Assembly (NCBI GenBank): GCA_964463375.1
Contig: CAYXBQ010000011.1
Coordinates: forward strand, 1 to 64,000
From: UMGS1696 sp964463375
Lineage (GTDB): Bacteria; Bacillota; Clostridia; Oscillospirales; CAG-272
DNA: 64,000 bases
Reading direction: 5' to 3'
Every line of letters starts with the position of its first letter. Positions within the stretch are counted from its first letter, which is position 1. Of this stretch, positions 41,391-50,265 are shown piece after piece. The notes under the pieces were generated by a model. The model was not told where the DNA came from, searched no databases, and saw only the letters and a list, made by a program, of their open reading frames with translations. A program made the position numbers and the translations under genes.

Positions 41391-42218
41391 CAAGATCTTA
41401 TTGACCTCTGCCCCGCACAGCAGAATGATCATACAAAAGTAGAGCCAAAGCATGATCAGGCACAGTGCGGTCAGGCTGCCATAGAGCAGTGCGGGACGAC
41501 TGGCGTGGGTCATGTAGAAGGAATAGGCCCAGGAGAACACCAGCCAGCCCACGGCGGCCAGGACAGCACCGGGGATATGATCCCGGAAACGGTGGCTCAC
41601 AACGGCACTGCGGCGGGACACGGCGGTATAGAGGAGAGTGAAGACAAAGGAAAGCACCACCAAAAAGATGGGCGTTTTGAAGTACAACAGCCGATCCAGC
41701 ACCACTTGCAGGTGTGGCAGATGTGTGCGCAGCAAGGTAAAGAGAAACTCCCCGAACAGCATCAGGCCGATCACCGATAGGATCAGCACCACGAACACCA
41801 GCGTATAGGCCACGGAGCTGCACATTTTGCGTATGTATCCCCGTACCCGTGGTGCTTCGTAGACGGTTTGTACCCCTTCACGGATCGCGCCCACCCCTTT
41901 GGCAGCACTCCACCAAATGAACACGGCCGAGATCGACAGCACCGGCACAGCAGCCGTAGAGGCCACCTGATCGAACAGACGCACCGCTGTGTCTAAGATA
42001 GAATCGGGTACAGTGCCGTCGAAAAACGCAATGACGTTCTCTCGCTCAGCCGCCGTGGGCCAAACCAGCTTCACGATATTTGCCAGCAACGACACCAGCG
42101 GTACCGCCGATATGACAGCAAAAAACGATGCCTGCGCCGCATACACGCTGACTCGATCCTGCCAGACACGCTGGGCAAACCGCCGCCCTGCCAGTATCAC
42201 CATCACTGCTTTCTTCAT
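41376..42218 (-). CDS. YihY/BrkB-family inner membrane protein
   Basis: A 280-residue polytopic protein with about six membrane segments. Family features are VYAAQASFFAVISAVPLVSLLANI near residue 25, VFIWWSAAKGVGAIREGVQTVYE and a C-terminal WAYSFYMTHASRPALLYGSLTALCLIMLWLYFC. The family was once called ribonuclease BN, which is now considered wrong. Its real role, possibly envelope or solute transport, is not established. AAAAGGAG precedes the ATG at 42218. A terminator separates it from mltG. Confidence 0.9.
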   Translation of the reverse strand: MKKAVMVILAGRRFAQRVWQDRVSVYAAQASFFAVISAVPLVSLLANIVKLVWPTAAERENVIAFFDGTVPDSILDTAVRLFDQVASTAAVPVLSISAVFIWWSAAKGVGAIREGVQTVYEAPRVRGYIRKMCSSVAYTLVFVVLILSVIGLMLFGEFLFTLLRTHLPHLQVVLDRLLYFKTPIFLVVLSFVFTLLYTAVSRRSAVVSHRFRDHIPGAVLAAVGWLVFSWAYSFYMTHASRPALLYGSLTALCLIMLWLYFCMIILLCGAEVNKILSYWK

Positions 42219-42254
42219 TCTGTTGCTCCTTTTTGTCGGTATAAAACCCAAAAA

Positions 42255-42284
42255 GAGCCGTCACAAATGCATGGAGGACGGCTC
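42255..42284 (-). terminator. Terminator of mltG
   Basis: A perfect 8-bp stem, GAGCCGTC/GACGGCTC, with a 14-base loop, followed on the minus strand by TTTTTGGG. It begins 14 bases after the mltG stop. Confidence 0.75.
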
Positions 42285-42297
42285 ATGAAGGTTTGGG

Positions 42298-44061
42298 TCA
42301 TTGTTCGGTTTCCGGGGCAGTCTGGATGCTTATGGTACCATCCTTGATCGCATTGATATACGACTGGTGCTGCTCCTTGGTCTCGGAGAAGTAGGTGATG
42401 TTGCCATCGGAAACGAAATAGTAATAGTTGGTATCCGCAGGGCTCAGCGCCGCCAGGATCGCACTGGCACTGGGATTGGCGATGGGTCCCGGCGGAAGTC
42501 CCGCATAGGTGTACGTGTTGTACGGCGTGGCATAGGACGTGTCGGTCAGCTTCGGCCGTTCGCCTGTTTTATGCTGGATCGCATAGACGATCGTGGCATC
42601 GCTTTCCAGCTTCGGAGAGGCACCCCAGTTGTTGAGACGATTGTGGAATACCGACGATACCTTGAAGAATTCCGAGGGCGTGCCCGCTTCCTTCTCGATC
42701 ATCGATGCCAGATTCACAATCTCGTCCACGGTGTAGCCCATGGCCTCTGCCTGGATCTTGTATTCCTTCTTGAAGATCTGTCCGAACCGCTTCAGCAGCT
42801 TGTTCAGCACCGTCACTTCGCTGGAGGAATTGTAGAACTGATAGGTGTCCGGGAACAAATAGCCATCCAGCCGGTAGATCCGATCCTCGCTCGTTCCAGT
42901 ATCTTCCAGCTCCTCTAAGAACCAGTAGTCAAAGTCGTAGTTCTGGATGGCCTCCACATAGCCCTCTCTGGTACCGATCCCATAGGATACCATCAGATCG
43001 ATGATCTCGTCCGTGGTATAGCCCTCCGGGATGGTGATCTCAGAGATACCCACCTTCGGCTGTGGCTGGAATGCAGCCCGCAGATCGTCGTAGTTCATAT
43101 TGGGACTGACCACATAATCCCCCGCCAAGAAGCCGTCCGTGTCCTTTTTCAAGGTGGCATACAGCTTGAAGACCGTCGGATACTCGATCAGCTCGTTTTC
43201 GTATAGGATCTGTGTGATGTCGTCCAGCGTGGCGTATTCCGGGATGTGTACATCTACCGATACATCATTTTTCACAAAAGCAAACACGTCGTTGCCCACG
43301 TTGATGATCACAATTGACAAAAAAACAGACACGACCACCACAAAGATCATGTAGACCACGGCCTTCACGATGCTGATCACCGTGTTCCCGCCTTCGTCCT
43401 CGTATACCACCTCCGTCCGCTGGATCGTAGGCCGCTTCTTTTTGGCCTTGACCGCAGCGTTTGTGGCACTGGTGGCATGGGTGATGGCAGAAATATCCGT
43501 GACACGGGTCAGGTCGTCCGAACGCCTTGCCATATTCCCTGCCAGCTTTTTGGTACCGGCACGCTGGTTTGCGGCAGACTGCGGTGTAGCCGGATGCGGG
43601 CGATTGACCGTCCCACCACTGCTGACCGGACGCTCCTGTGCGGCGTGTTCACTTCCCGGACGGGCGGCAGCTGCGGTCGGCTTGCTTGATGCAGGCGCAT
43701 TTGTCTGCCGTTCACCTGCCACACGCTCCACGCCCGTGCGATTTGGCATAGTAGCATTGCCAGGCATATGCGCAGCATTGCCTAGCATTTGCGTAGCATC
43801 GCCAGCTCTTTGTGCAGGCCGTACCGCTCTGGCTTGCTCGGCTGTCGTGCGATTTGGGTTCACACGAGCCGCCCCTGCTGCCGGTACCACATTTTGTGCC
43901 TGTCCGTGGAGGGCGGTGCTTTGTCCCTGCGGCGTATCGGTGCGCTTGCGATGCAGACTCTGCTCGTTGGCACGATTGATCTGTTCTCTGAGCGAATCCG
44001 CCGTGTTCCGGGGTACCGAAAACTGTCGGGTATCGCTAAATTTCTTATCTTTTTCTGACAT
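42298..44061 (-). CDS. mltG: Endolytic transglycosylase MltG with long cytoplasmic tail
   Basis: A 587-residue YceG-family enzyme that cuts nascent glycan strands at the membrane. An approximately 210-residue N-terminal region rich in Ala/Arg/Thr/Asn/Gln precedes one transmembrane helix (about 212-240). The extracellular part has a LysM-like segment (VHIPEYATLDDITQILYENEL) and the catalytic domain with NLASMIEKEAGTPSEF, SVFHNRLNNW, LESDATIVYA, YNTYTYAGLPPGPIANPS and FVSDGNITYFSET. The Glu in EKEAG is the expected catalytic residue. The tail is far longer than in E. coli MltG. The start at 44061 (MSEKDKK) is preferred over the extended frame. Confidence 0.94.
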   Translation of the reverse strand: MSEKDKKFSDTRQFSVPRNTADSLREQINRANEQSLHRKRTDTPQGQSTALHGQAQNVVPAAGAARVNPNRTTAEQARAVRPAQRAGDATQMLGNAAHMPGNATMPNRTGVERVAGERQTNAPASSKPTAAAARPGSEHAAQERPVSSGGTVNRPHPATPQSAANQRAGTKKLAGNMARRSDDLTRVTDISAITHATSATNAAVKAKKKRPTIQRTEVVYEDEGGNTVISIVKAVVYMIFVVVVSVFLSIVIINVGNDVFAFVKNDVSVDVHIPEYATLDDITQILYENELIEYPTVFKLYATLKKDTDGFLAGDYVVSPNMNYDDLRAAFQPQPKVGISEITIPEGYTTDEIIDLMVSYGIGTREGYVEAIQNYDFDYWFLEELEDTGTSEDRIYRLDGYLFPDTYQFYNSSSEVTVLNKLLKRFGQIFKKEYKIQAEAMGYTVDEIVNLASMIEKEAGTPSEFFKVSSVFHNRLNNWGASPKLESDATIVYAIQHKTGERPKLTDTSYATPYNTYTYAGLPPGPIANPSASAILAALSPADTNYYYFVSDGNITYFSETKEQHQSYINAIKDGTISIQTAPETEQ

Positions 44062-44102
44062 AATAAACCCCAAAGGCATCTATAAGATACAAGGTGTTGG
44101 CA

Positions 44103-45017
44103 CTAAAACAGGCATGCCGCCACAAACAGCACCACCACAGCCAAAAAGCCCGGCGAAAATACCGTTTGTGCCAGAGAGGATAGCGTACCGCCCTTCCTAT
44201 GCACCACGTACGGCGAAGGCACGTTGTCTCGGGCATATCCGGCATACAGGTTTCCCGCTTCTACACACCACAGCACAGCGGCAGTCAGGGTGAAAAAGCC
44301 CACGATGATCACGAACAGCACCAGGCTGATGCTGCGCTTATCGGCGATGTGGAGCAGATACTTTTCCAGAAACAGCACAAAGGCATTGTTGATGGCGTGG
44401 ATCACCACCGAGGCAAAGAGGGATCTGGTGGCATAAAGCACCCCCGCCAGCACCAGTCCGGAGAAGAAATACACCGGGAACCGCACAAAGCTGAAGTGGG
44501 ACATGGCAAAGGCTGCCGAAGAGACGAGTACAGCGGTACACACGCCCATGGTCTCGTAGGAGGAGAGCACAATGCCACGGAACAGCAGCTCTTCCGTCAC
44601 CGCAGGCAGGATCGCAAAGGCCATCACCAGATAGAGTCCGTCGAACACGCCCGTATTCCAGGCAAAGCTGGTATAGTTCTGGGTGCTCCCTGCGGCAAAG
44701 CTTTCCGGAAACAGCGCATACATCCCCATACTGATCAGCGCACTGCCTCCGATCAGGAACACAGCGGCGTACAGCAGGTACAAAAGATGCCCCGGTTTTG
44801 GCAGGCGGATGCGCAGTCTGGCGGTGAAATCCGATCCACGCAGACGGCAATAGAACAGCGCCGGTACAGCGTATATCAGCAGCTGTACCGCCACCACAGC
44901 CAGATATGGATTCTCATCCATGCCCAGCCGATCTGCCGGCAGGAAACCGACAAAATAGAGTAAGGCAAACACGAACACCAGCAGCAGCGGTGTCCAGCGA
45001 GTATCCCGGCTTTTCAC
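44103..45017 (-). CDS. CPBP-family intramembrane metalloprotease
   Basis: A 304-residue protein with about eight membrane segments. It carries the CAAX-protease/bacteriocin-processing motifs AVTEELLFRGIVLSSY (EExxxR), MSHFSFVRFPVYFFSG and a final HAINNAF (HxxxN). These form the zinc-type active site of the type II CAAX/abortive-infection family. Substrates in bacteria are mostly unknown. A GTG start at 45017 follows GGGAG; no in-frame ATG fits. It lies between the 5-formyl-THF cyclo-ligase and mltG. Confidence 0.9.
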   Translation of the reverse strand: MKSRDTRWTPLLLVFVFALLYFVGFLPADRLGMDENPYLAVVAVQLLIYAVPALFYCRLRGSDFTARLRIRLPKPGHLLYLLYAAVFLIGGSALISMGMYALFPESFAAGSTQNYTSFAWNTGVFDGLYLVMAFAILPAVTEELLFRGIVLSSYETMGVCTAVLVSSAAFAMSHFSFVRFPVYFFSGLVLAGVLYATRSLFASVVIHAINNAFVLFLEKYLLHIADKRSISLVLFVIIVGFFTLTAAVLWCVEAGNLYAGYARDNVPSPYVVHRKGGTLSSLAQTVFSPGFLAVVVLFVAACLF

Positions 45018-45072
45018 AGCGTCTCATGCTCCCCTTCCGGTATTTGGCACATCAGATATAGAGGATGGACCA

Positions 45073-45666
45073 TCACTTTTTGTCTTTCCCTGTGGTGATC
45101 TTCACGCCTTTTTCCGTCAGCAGGATGTCCACAGACATATCAAAGCGGCCTCTGGGCACCACGGGCAGGATATAGTCGGAGTAGACCACGCCGATGGTAC
45201 AGCCGGAGAAGGCGGACAGATACCGGTCGTAGAAGCCCTTACCGTAGCCCAGCCGATAGCCGGCCTTGTCGTACACCAGTCCCGGTACAAAGCACACAGC
45301 GGCGCCTGTATCCCGTTCCGGCTCATACATAGGCGCATCCTCTGCCGGTTCCAAAAGCCCATAGGAATCCACTGCCAGCTCATCCAAGGAACTTACGATG
45401 TGGTAGGTCATGGTGTGGGTCCGTTTGTCGCAGCGGGGGAAGCACACCTTTTTGCCTTTTTCCAGCGCCAGCTCCGCAATGGGATTTACGTCGATCTCCC
45501 CTTCGGTGGCCGCATACAGCAGCACATACTCCGCATACCGGAAGCTTACCAGCCCTTCCACTACACGACAGATGGCCTCGTCCCGGCGATGGCGTTCCTC
45601 GATGGGCATTTCCCGGCGGCGTTCTTTGTATTCTTCACGAATATCGTCTTTTTGTTTCTTAATCAT
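45073..45666 (-). CDS. 5-formyltetrahydrofolate cyclo-ligase
   Basis: A 197-residue MTHFS-family enzyme that uses ATP to turn 5-formyl-THF into 5,10-methenyl-THF, rescuing stored or inhibitory folate. Family features are the basic N-terminus KDDIREEYKERRREM, LLYAATEGEIDVNPI, CFVPGLVYDKAGYRLGYGKGFYDRYL and a C-terminal DMSVDILLTEKGV. The ATG overlaps the DJ-1 gene stop by 4 bases (ATGA), showing translational coupling. Confidence 0.96.
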   Translation of the reverse strand: MIKKQKDDIREEYKERRREMPIEERHRRDEAICRVVEGLVSFRYAEYVLLYAATEGEIDVNPIAELALEKGKKVCFPRCDKRTHTMTYHIVSSLDELAVDSYGLLEPAEDAPMYEPERDTGAAVCFVPGLVYDKAGYRLGYGKGFYDRYLSAFSGCTIGVVYSDYILPVVPRGRFDMSVDILLTEKGVKITTGKDKK

Positions 45667-46238
45667 TTTCTATCAGCAAGGATAGCGGCCATGACCGCCT
45701 GTTCCTTTTCCGCTCCTTTCATCATTCGGATCAGCGCACCACCAAACTGCATAGCGGCACCCATGCCACAGCCCGTGATCACGTTTCCGTCCACGGCTAC
45801 CGCACGCTCGCACACCGTTGCACCGGTCAGGTATTCCTCAAAGCCCGGATAGCACACAGCGTTCTTCCCGTTCAGATAGCCACGCTTGCCCAGCACCATA
45901 GGCGCCGCACAGATCGCAGCCATGTAGGCACCCTTCCCGTCTGCAGCCTTCAGGTACCGATCCACCAGAGGCGCACCGTCCAGATGCTTGGCACCGGGCA
46001 TACCGCCGGGCAGGACCACCATTTCCAGATCTTCCGGCACAGGCTGGGCTGCCATTTCCGGGTAGCTTCGGTCGGCCTGCACGCAGATCCCATGGGCACC
46101 CGCCACCAGTTTGTCGCCGTTCTGCGGATCCGGATGTACAGCGATGGTGGTCACATCCAAACCGGCACGACGCAGCATATCGATGGGACAGAGGGCTTCG
46201 ATCTCCTCAAAACCATCGGCTAAAAAAACATAGATCAT
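45663..46238 (-). CDS. DJ-1/PfpI family protein (YajL-like)
   Basis: A 191-residue DJ-1 superfamily protein. It has the start MIYVFLADGFEEIEALCPID with the conserved Glu, and the nucleophile elbow AAICAAPMVLG with the reactive Cys at about residue 106. VLPGGMPGAKHL and TGCGMGAAMQFGGALI complete the fold. Members are linked to glyoxalase or protein deglycase-like and oxidative-stress roles; the exact activity is uncertain. GGGAGG precedes the ATG. A TATAAT with extended TGG lies at 46256-46261 but has no convincing -35. Confidence 0.93.
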   Translation of the reverse strand: MIYVFLADGFEEIEALCPIDMLRRAGLDVTTIAVHPDPQNGDKLVAGAHGICVQADRSYPEMAAQPVPEDLEMVVLPGGMPGAKHLDGAPLVDRYLKAADGKGAYMAAICAAPMVLGKRGYLNGKNAVCYPGFEEYLTGATVCERAVAVDGNVITGCGMGAAMQFGGALIRMMKGAEKEQAVMAAILADRK

Positions 46239-46335
46239 AGGATCTTCCTCCCTTTATTATACCATATTTCCCCGACACAGCGGTTAACATTCCATAAATT
46301 TTCTGTTTCCGGTCATCTTTTCCGGAAAAGTGGTC

Positions 46336-46998
46336 CTATACCCGCAGCACCTGCCGGATCCGGTCGCCGATCACATCCACGGGGTATTGTTTGCCCGCCT
46401 CGTCCGCACAAGCCACCACCGTCCAGCCGCACGTCCCTGCCACATACATAGCGGCATCCCGGCAACGGTGAAGGTATTCGTGGTCGGTCTCGTGGATGTC
46501 TAAGGTCACACCGGTCTCCCGGCTGCGCTTTTCCACATTGGCATCGGACACCCGCTGTGGCACATCGATCAGGATCACCTGGTCCGGTGCCGGCAGACCC
46601 AGCTTGGTGTATTCAAAATCCCACAGCCAGGCGAGAAATCCATCCCAGTCCCCACGATCCATTTTGGACAGCTGGTGGTACGCATTTGCAGTGGTGTACC
46701 GATTGGCGATGACGATGGTGTCCGGATCCCGGTAGTCGTCGCCCCAATCCTGCCGATAGCTCACATATCGGTCGGCGGCGAAGAACATGGAGGCCGCGTA
46801 GGCTCCCGTGTCCTCCGGTTTGCCGCCCAGCCCGCCATGCAGATACAGCTCCACCAGCGAAGCACCGGCACTGCCATAGGCGGGGAACTCGATCAGGCGC
46901 ACTTTTTTTCCTTCATTTTGTAGTTTTTCCGCTAAGATCCGGCTCTGTGTTCCCTTTCCGGAACCATCCAGCCCTTCCAGCACGATCAGTTTTCCCAT
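46336..46998 (-). CDS. tmk: Thymidylate kinase
   Basis: A 220-residue P-loop kinase making dTDP from dTMP. It has LIVLEGLDGSGKGTQSRIL (P-loop), RLIEFPAYGS, MFFAADRYVSYRQDW (the DR(Y/H) motif) and VIANRYTTANAYHQLSKM. Later segments (PAPDQVILIDVP, TGVTLDIHETDHEYL) follow the family, but several are less typical than in E. coli or Bacillus Tmk. It lies 38 bases downstream of ftsK and probably shares its transcript. Confidence 0.9.
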   Translation of the reverse strand: MGKLIVLEGLDGSGKGTQSRILAEKLQNEGKKVRLIEFPAYGSAGASLVELYLHGGLGGKPEDTGAYAASMFFAADRYVSYRQDWGDDYRDPDTIVIANRYTTANAYHQLSKMDRGDWDGFLAWLWDFEYTKLGLPAPDQVILIDVPQRVSDANVEKRSRETGVTLDIHETDHEYLHRCRDAAMYVAGTCGWTVVACADEAGKQYPVDVIGDRIRQVLRV

Positions 46999-47036
46999 AT
47001 TCGTTTTTGTCTCACTTTGTCCATATTCCCGGTGCG

Positions 47037-50033
47037 TTATTCCACTTCGTTTTGCAGCACCATTTCCATAAATTCCTGCTTGGTGATCAGCACCTTTCTA
47101 GGCCGCTGTCCATCCGGCGGGCTTACATAGCCCATCTGCTCCATCCGGTCGATGAGCTTGGCGGCACGGCCGTAACCCAGCTGTAGCCGTCTTTGGATCA
47201 GGGAGGTGGAGATCTTGCCGGATTCCACCGCCAGCTCCAGTGCCTGCCGCAGCATGGGATCGTCGTCTCCGGCATCCATATCGCCTTCTGCTGCACCCTT
47301 GCCCTTCTTACCTACACCGCACTTGGCCGCCTCCGCTTCGATCTGCTCCAACACTTCATCGGAGTAGGAGGCACTGCGCTGGTTCATATTGCGGATGTAC
47401 GCCACCACTTCCTCCACGTCGGATTCCGACACAAAGGCACCCTGCACACGCATAGGCTTGGCGGCACCCACCGGATAGAACAGCATGTCCCCACGACCGA
47501 TCAGGTTTTCGGCACCACCACGGTCAATGATGGTACGAGAGTCGATCTGGGATGCCACGGTGAAGGCGATCCGGGAGGGGATATTTGCCTTGATCAGACC
47601 GGTGATCACGTCTACAGAAGGACGCTGGGTACCGATGATCAGATGCATACCGGCGGCTCTGGCCTTCTGCGCCAAACGACAAATGGACTCTTCCACGTCG
47701 TCCGGTGCAGTCATCATCAGGTCCGCAAGCTCGTCGATGATGATCACGATCTGGGGCAGGAATTCGTAGTCCGGGTCATCCTTTGTTTTTTCATTGAAGG
47801 TCTTAACGTCTCGCACACCCACGGCTTCGATGAGTCCAAACCGTCTTTCCATTTCTGCTACGGCCCAGGACAGAGAGCCGGCTGCCTTTTTCGGGTCGCT
47901 GACCACCGGCACCAGCAAATGGGGAATGCCGTTGTAGATGCTCATTTCCACCTTCTTAGGGTCCACAAGGATCAGCTTTACATCCTCCGGGCTTGCCTTA
48001 TACAGCAGGCTGACCACCAGAGAGTTGATACACACAGACTTACCCATACCGGTGGCACCGGCAATGAGCAGGTGGGGCATTTTGGCAATATCGAAATACA
48101 CTGCCTCACCGGCCACGTCCTCACCCAGGCAGCAGGTCAGCTTGCTTTTTGCATTGGTGAAGGCCTCCGACTGGATCAGGGTACGCAGATGCACGGTAGC
48201 CTGCTTTTTGTTGGGCACCTCGATGCCCACAGCGGCCTTCCCCGGAATGGGCGCTTCGATCCGCACACCGGTGGTCGCTAAGTTTAAGGCGATGTCGTCC
48301 ACCAGATTGGCAATGGAGCGCACCTTGGTCCCCATCTCCGGCTTCAGCTCGTACCGGGTGATGGTGGGGCCACGGGAGATATTTTCAATCTTGGTATTCA
48401 CATGGAAGCTCTTCAGGGTCTCCACCAGCTTGACAGCGTTGTCCTGCAGCTCCTCTTTGATCCCGGTAGGCTCTTCATGCGTATCCTCGGTCAGGATCTC
48501 GATGGGGGGATAATTGTACGGCGGCGGTACCTCTTTTTCGGGAGTAGTGGCAATGCTTTCCGCACCGCTTGCCATGATCTCCCGGTTCACATCCAGAGCA
48601 GAGGGCTTGTCTTCCTTTTTCATATACGCCTCGGACAGCCGATCCAGCAGCTCCGCATCCTCCGGATTGACAAAGAACCCGGACAGATCCAGCTCGCCCT
48701 CTGCCGCATTTTCATCCGCTGACACCGGTGCGGCTTTGGCAGATGCTGCCTTAGCTGTCGGTGCAATGGATTCGGTGGGCACAGGTGCCGTTGTTTCCAG
48801 CACATCCTCGTACCACGGCACATCATCCTCCGGTGCATCCTCCGCAGGTGCAACAGGTACAGCTTCCGTCTCTGCCACATCCGGTAAAACCTCGCCGGTG
48901 GTGGTATCCACATGCACGGGTCCCTCGTCTGTGGGGATCGACTGGATGGGATTCTCCGACTTTTCCACAGGAACTGCCGTCTGGGCACTGCGGGAATTGC
49001 GTTCCACCCGTTCTCTGGTCCGGCGCATGACCTCGTCAAAGATACGCTCGTCTACGGTGCCGGAAAGGGGCTCTGTATAGGTAGTCTCCTCCTGCACCGG
49101 CTCATTTGTATCCGACCCGTCCACCACCGGCACATCGATCTCTTGATCATCCAAAGGAATATCCACCACTTTATGCTTTCTTACTTTATATACAGTAGGA
49201 GCCGGGGTCGGCATTGCCAGCTGTGCAGGGGCAGCTTCGGTTTGAGAAGCGTTCTGTCTCTGCCGTTCTGCTTCTGCCATACGGGCTTCTTTTTCCCGTA
49301 GCTTTTTCTCCCGTAGCCATGCGGCATATTCTTCTTCACGGAGCCGGTTTCGTTCGGCCAATCCACCACCACGGGGCATTTCGGCGTTTTGTTGCTTCCG
49401 CAGTGCGGCTCTTTCCTGCGCCTTCTCCTTTGCGACCCGCAGCTTATACAGAAGCATGATCGCCAGTCCTCGGGGGGTCACGCCAAACAAAAACAGCAGC
49501 AGGGTCAGCGACAGGCCAATGGCAAAGATCAGCGTACAGACCTTGCCAAAGCCCCGGAGAAACAGCACACCCAACCAACCGCCGATGACACCGCCTCCAT
49601 GGAGCGATACGCCGCTGGCAAATAGCTCGGTCGGCAGGAATGTGTCCAGACCATGGTCAAAGATGTGCGCCAGCTGTGCCGTAGCACACAGGATCACAAA
49701 GGCAGACAGGAGCTTCCAGCGAAAAAGGCCGCTTTCCATATCGTTTCGCCACAGAAATGCCATCAAAAAGAAGTACAGCGGCAGCGTATATGCGACTACG
49801 CCAAACAGGCCGCAGAACAGCTTCTGGATGCCACCACCGATGATCCCGTCTCCCGCCAATAGGCAAACCGCCAACAGCAGTCCACCCACCGCCAGCAGAT
49901 AGGGTGCCACCTGTCTGGCAAAGGCACCATCGTACGCCCGGCCGGCACCATTCTTGCGATTGGCAGATGGATTCGCTTGTTTTGTATTCTTAGAAGCAGC
50001 TTTTTTACTGCTTGTACTTTTCTTTTGCGGCAT
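47037..50033 (-). CDS. ftsK: FtsK/SpoIIIE-family DNA translocase
   Basis: A 998-residue ATPase pumping chromosome arms through the closing septum. It has a Lys/Ser/Asn-rich start, four membrane helices (about 30-165), a long low-complexity linker rich in Ala/Pro/Glu/Thr (about 200-470), then the alpha/beta motor with Walker A GATGMGKSVCINSL and Walker B VIIIDELADLMM. A C-terminal gamma winged helix reads the polar DNA motif (SLIQRRLQLGYGRAAKLIDRM). I start at 50033 because AAAGG is 7 bases upstream; the ATG at 50039 would be too close. SpoIIIE and FtsK cannot be separated by sequence alone. Confidence 0.97.
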   Translation of the reverse strand: MPQKKSTSSKKAASKNTKQANPSANRKNGAGRAYDGAFARQVAPYLLAVGGLLLAVCLLAGDGIIGGGIQKLFCGLFGVVAYTLPLYFFLMAFLWRNDMESGLFRWKLLSAFVILCATAQLAHIFDHGLDTFLPTELFASGVSLHGGGVIGGWLGVLFLRGFGKVCTLIFAIGLSLTLLLFLFGVTPRGLAIMLLYKLRVAKEKAQERAALRKQQNAEMPRGGGLAERNRLREEEYAAWLREKKLREKEARMAEAERQRQNASQTEAAPAQLAMPTPAPTVYKVRKHKVVDIPLDDQEIDVPVVDGSDTNEPVQEETTYTEPLSGTVDERIFDEVMRRTRERVERNSRSAQTAVPVEKSENPIQSIPTDEGPVHVDTTTGEVLPDVAETEAVPVAPAEDAPEDDVPWYEDVLETTAPVPTESIAPTAKAASAKAAPVSADENAAEGELDLSGFFVNPEDAELLDRLSEAYMKKEDKPSALDVNREIMASGAESIATTPEKEVPPPYNYPPIEILTEDTHEEPTGIKEELQDNAVKLVETLKSFHVNTKIENISRGPTITRYELKPEMGTKVRSIANLVDDIALNLATTGVRIEAPIPGKAAVGIEVPNKKQATVHLRTLIQSEAFTNAKSKLTCCLGEDVAGEAVYFDIAKMPHLLIAGATGMGKSVCINSLVVSLLYKASPEDVKLILVDPKKVEMSIYNGIPHLLVPVVSDPKKAAGSLSWAVAEMERRFGLIEAVGVRDVKTFNEKTKDDPDYEFLPQIVIIIDELADLMMTAPDDVEESICRLAQKARAAGMHLIIGTQRPSVDVITGLIKANIPSRIAFTVASQIDSRTIIDRGGAENLIGRGDMLFYPVGAAKPMRVQGAFVSESDVEEVVAYIRNMNQRSASYSDEVLEQIEAEAAKCGVGKKGKGAAEGDMDAGDDDPMLRQALELAVESGKISTSLIQRRLQLGYGRAAKLIDRMEQMGYVSPPDGQRPRKVLITKQEFMEMVLQNEVE

Positions 50034-50136
50034 ACACATTCCTTTCCCGGTCAGCTCCAGCCCTATGTGGTTTTATCGAGCACCGATGCGTTCTGTTCCT
50101 ACCTTTCTCTTGTCGCAAAGATAGGCATGATACTAT

Positions 50137-50165
50137 ATTGTACCACACCCGGCAGAGAAATGCAA
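50137..50165 (-). promoter_or_regulatory. Promoter of ftsK
   Basis: TTGCAT (50160-50165), 17-base spacer ending in TGG and TACAAT (50137-50142) on the minus strand, back to back with the plus-strand promoter that follows. Confidence 0.7.
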
Positions 50166-50195
50166 GGGTGTTCTTTGGAAAAGTCAATTCTCCTC

Positions 50196-50224
50196 TTGCA
50201 ATTTTCCTGCGTATGTGCTATACT
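50196..50224 (+). promoter_or_regulatory. Promoter of the G5-3D protein gene
   Basis: TTGCAA (50196-50201), 17-base spacer ending in TGC (extended -10) and TATACT (50219-50224). The predicted start is about 35 bases before the TTG start codon. Confidence 0.7.
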
Positions 50225-50265
50225 GATACCAGTTATAGTAGTATTTTCAGAAAGGAACGAGTTTT

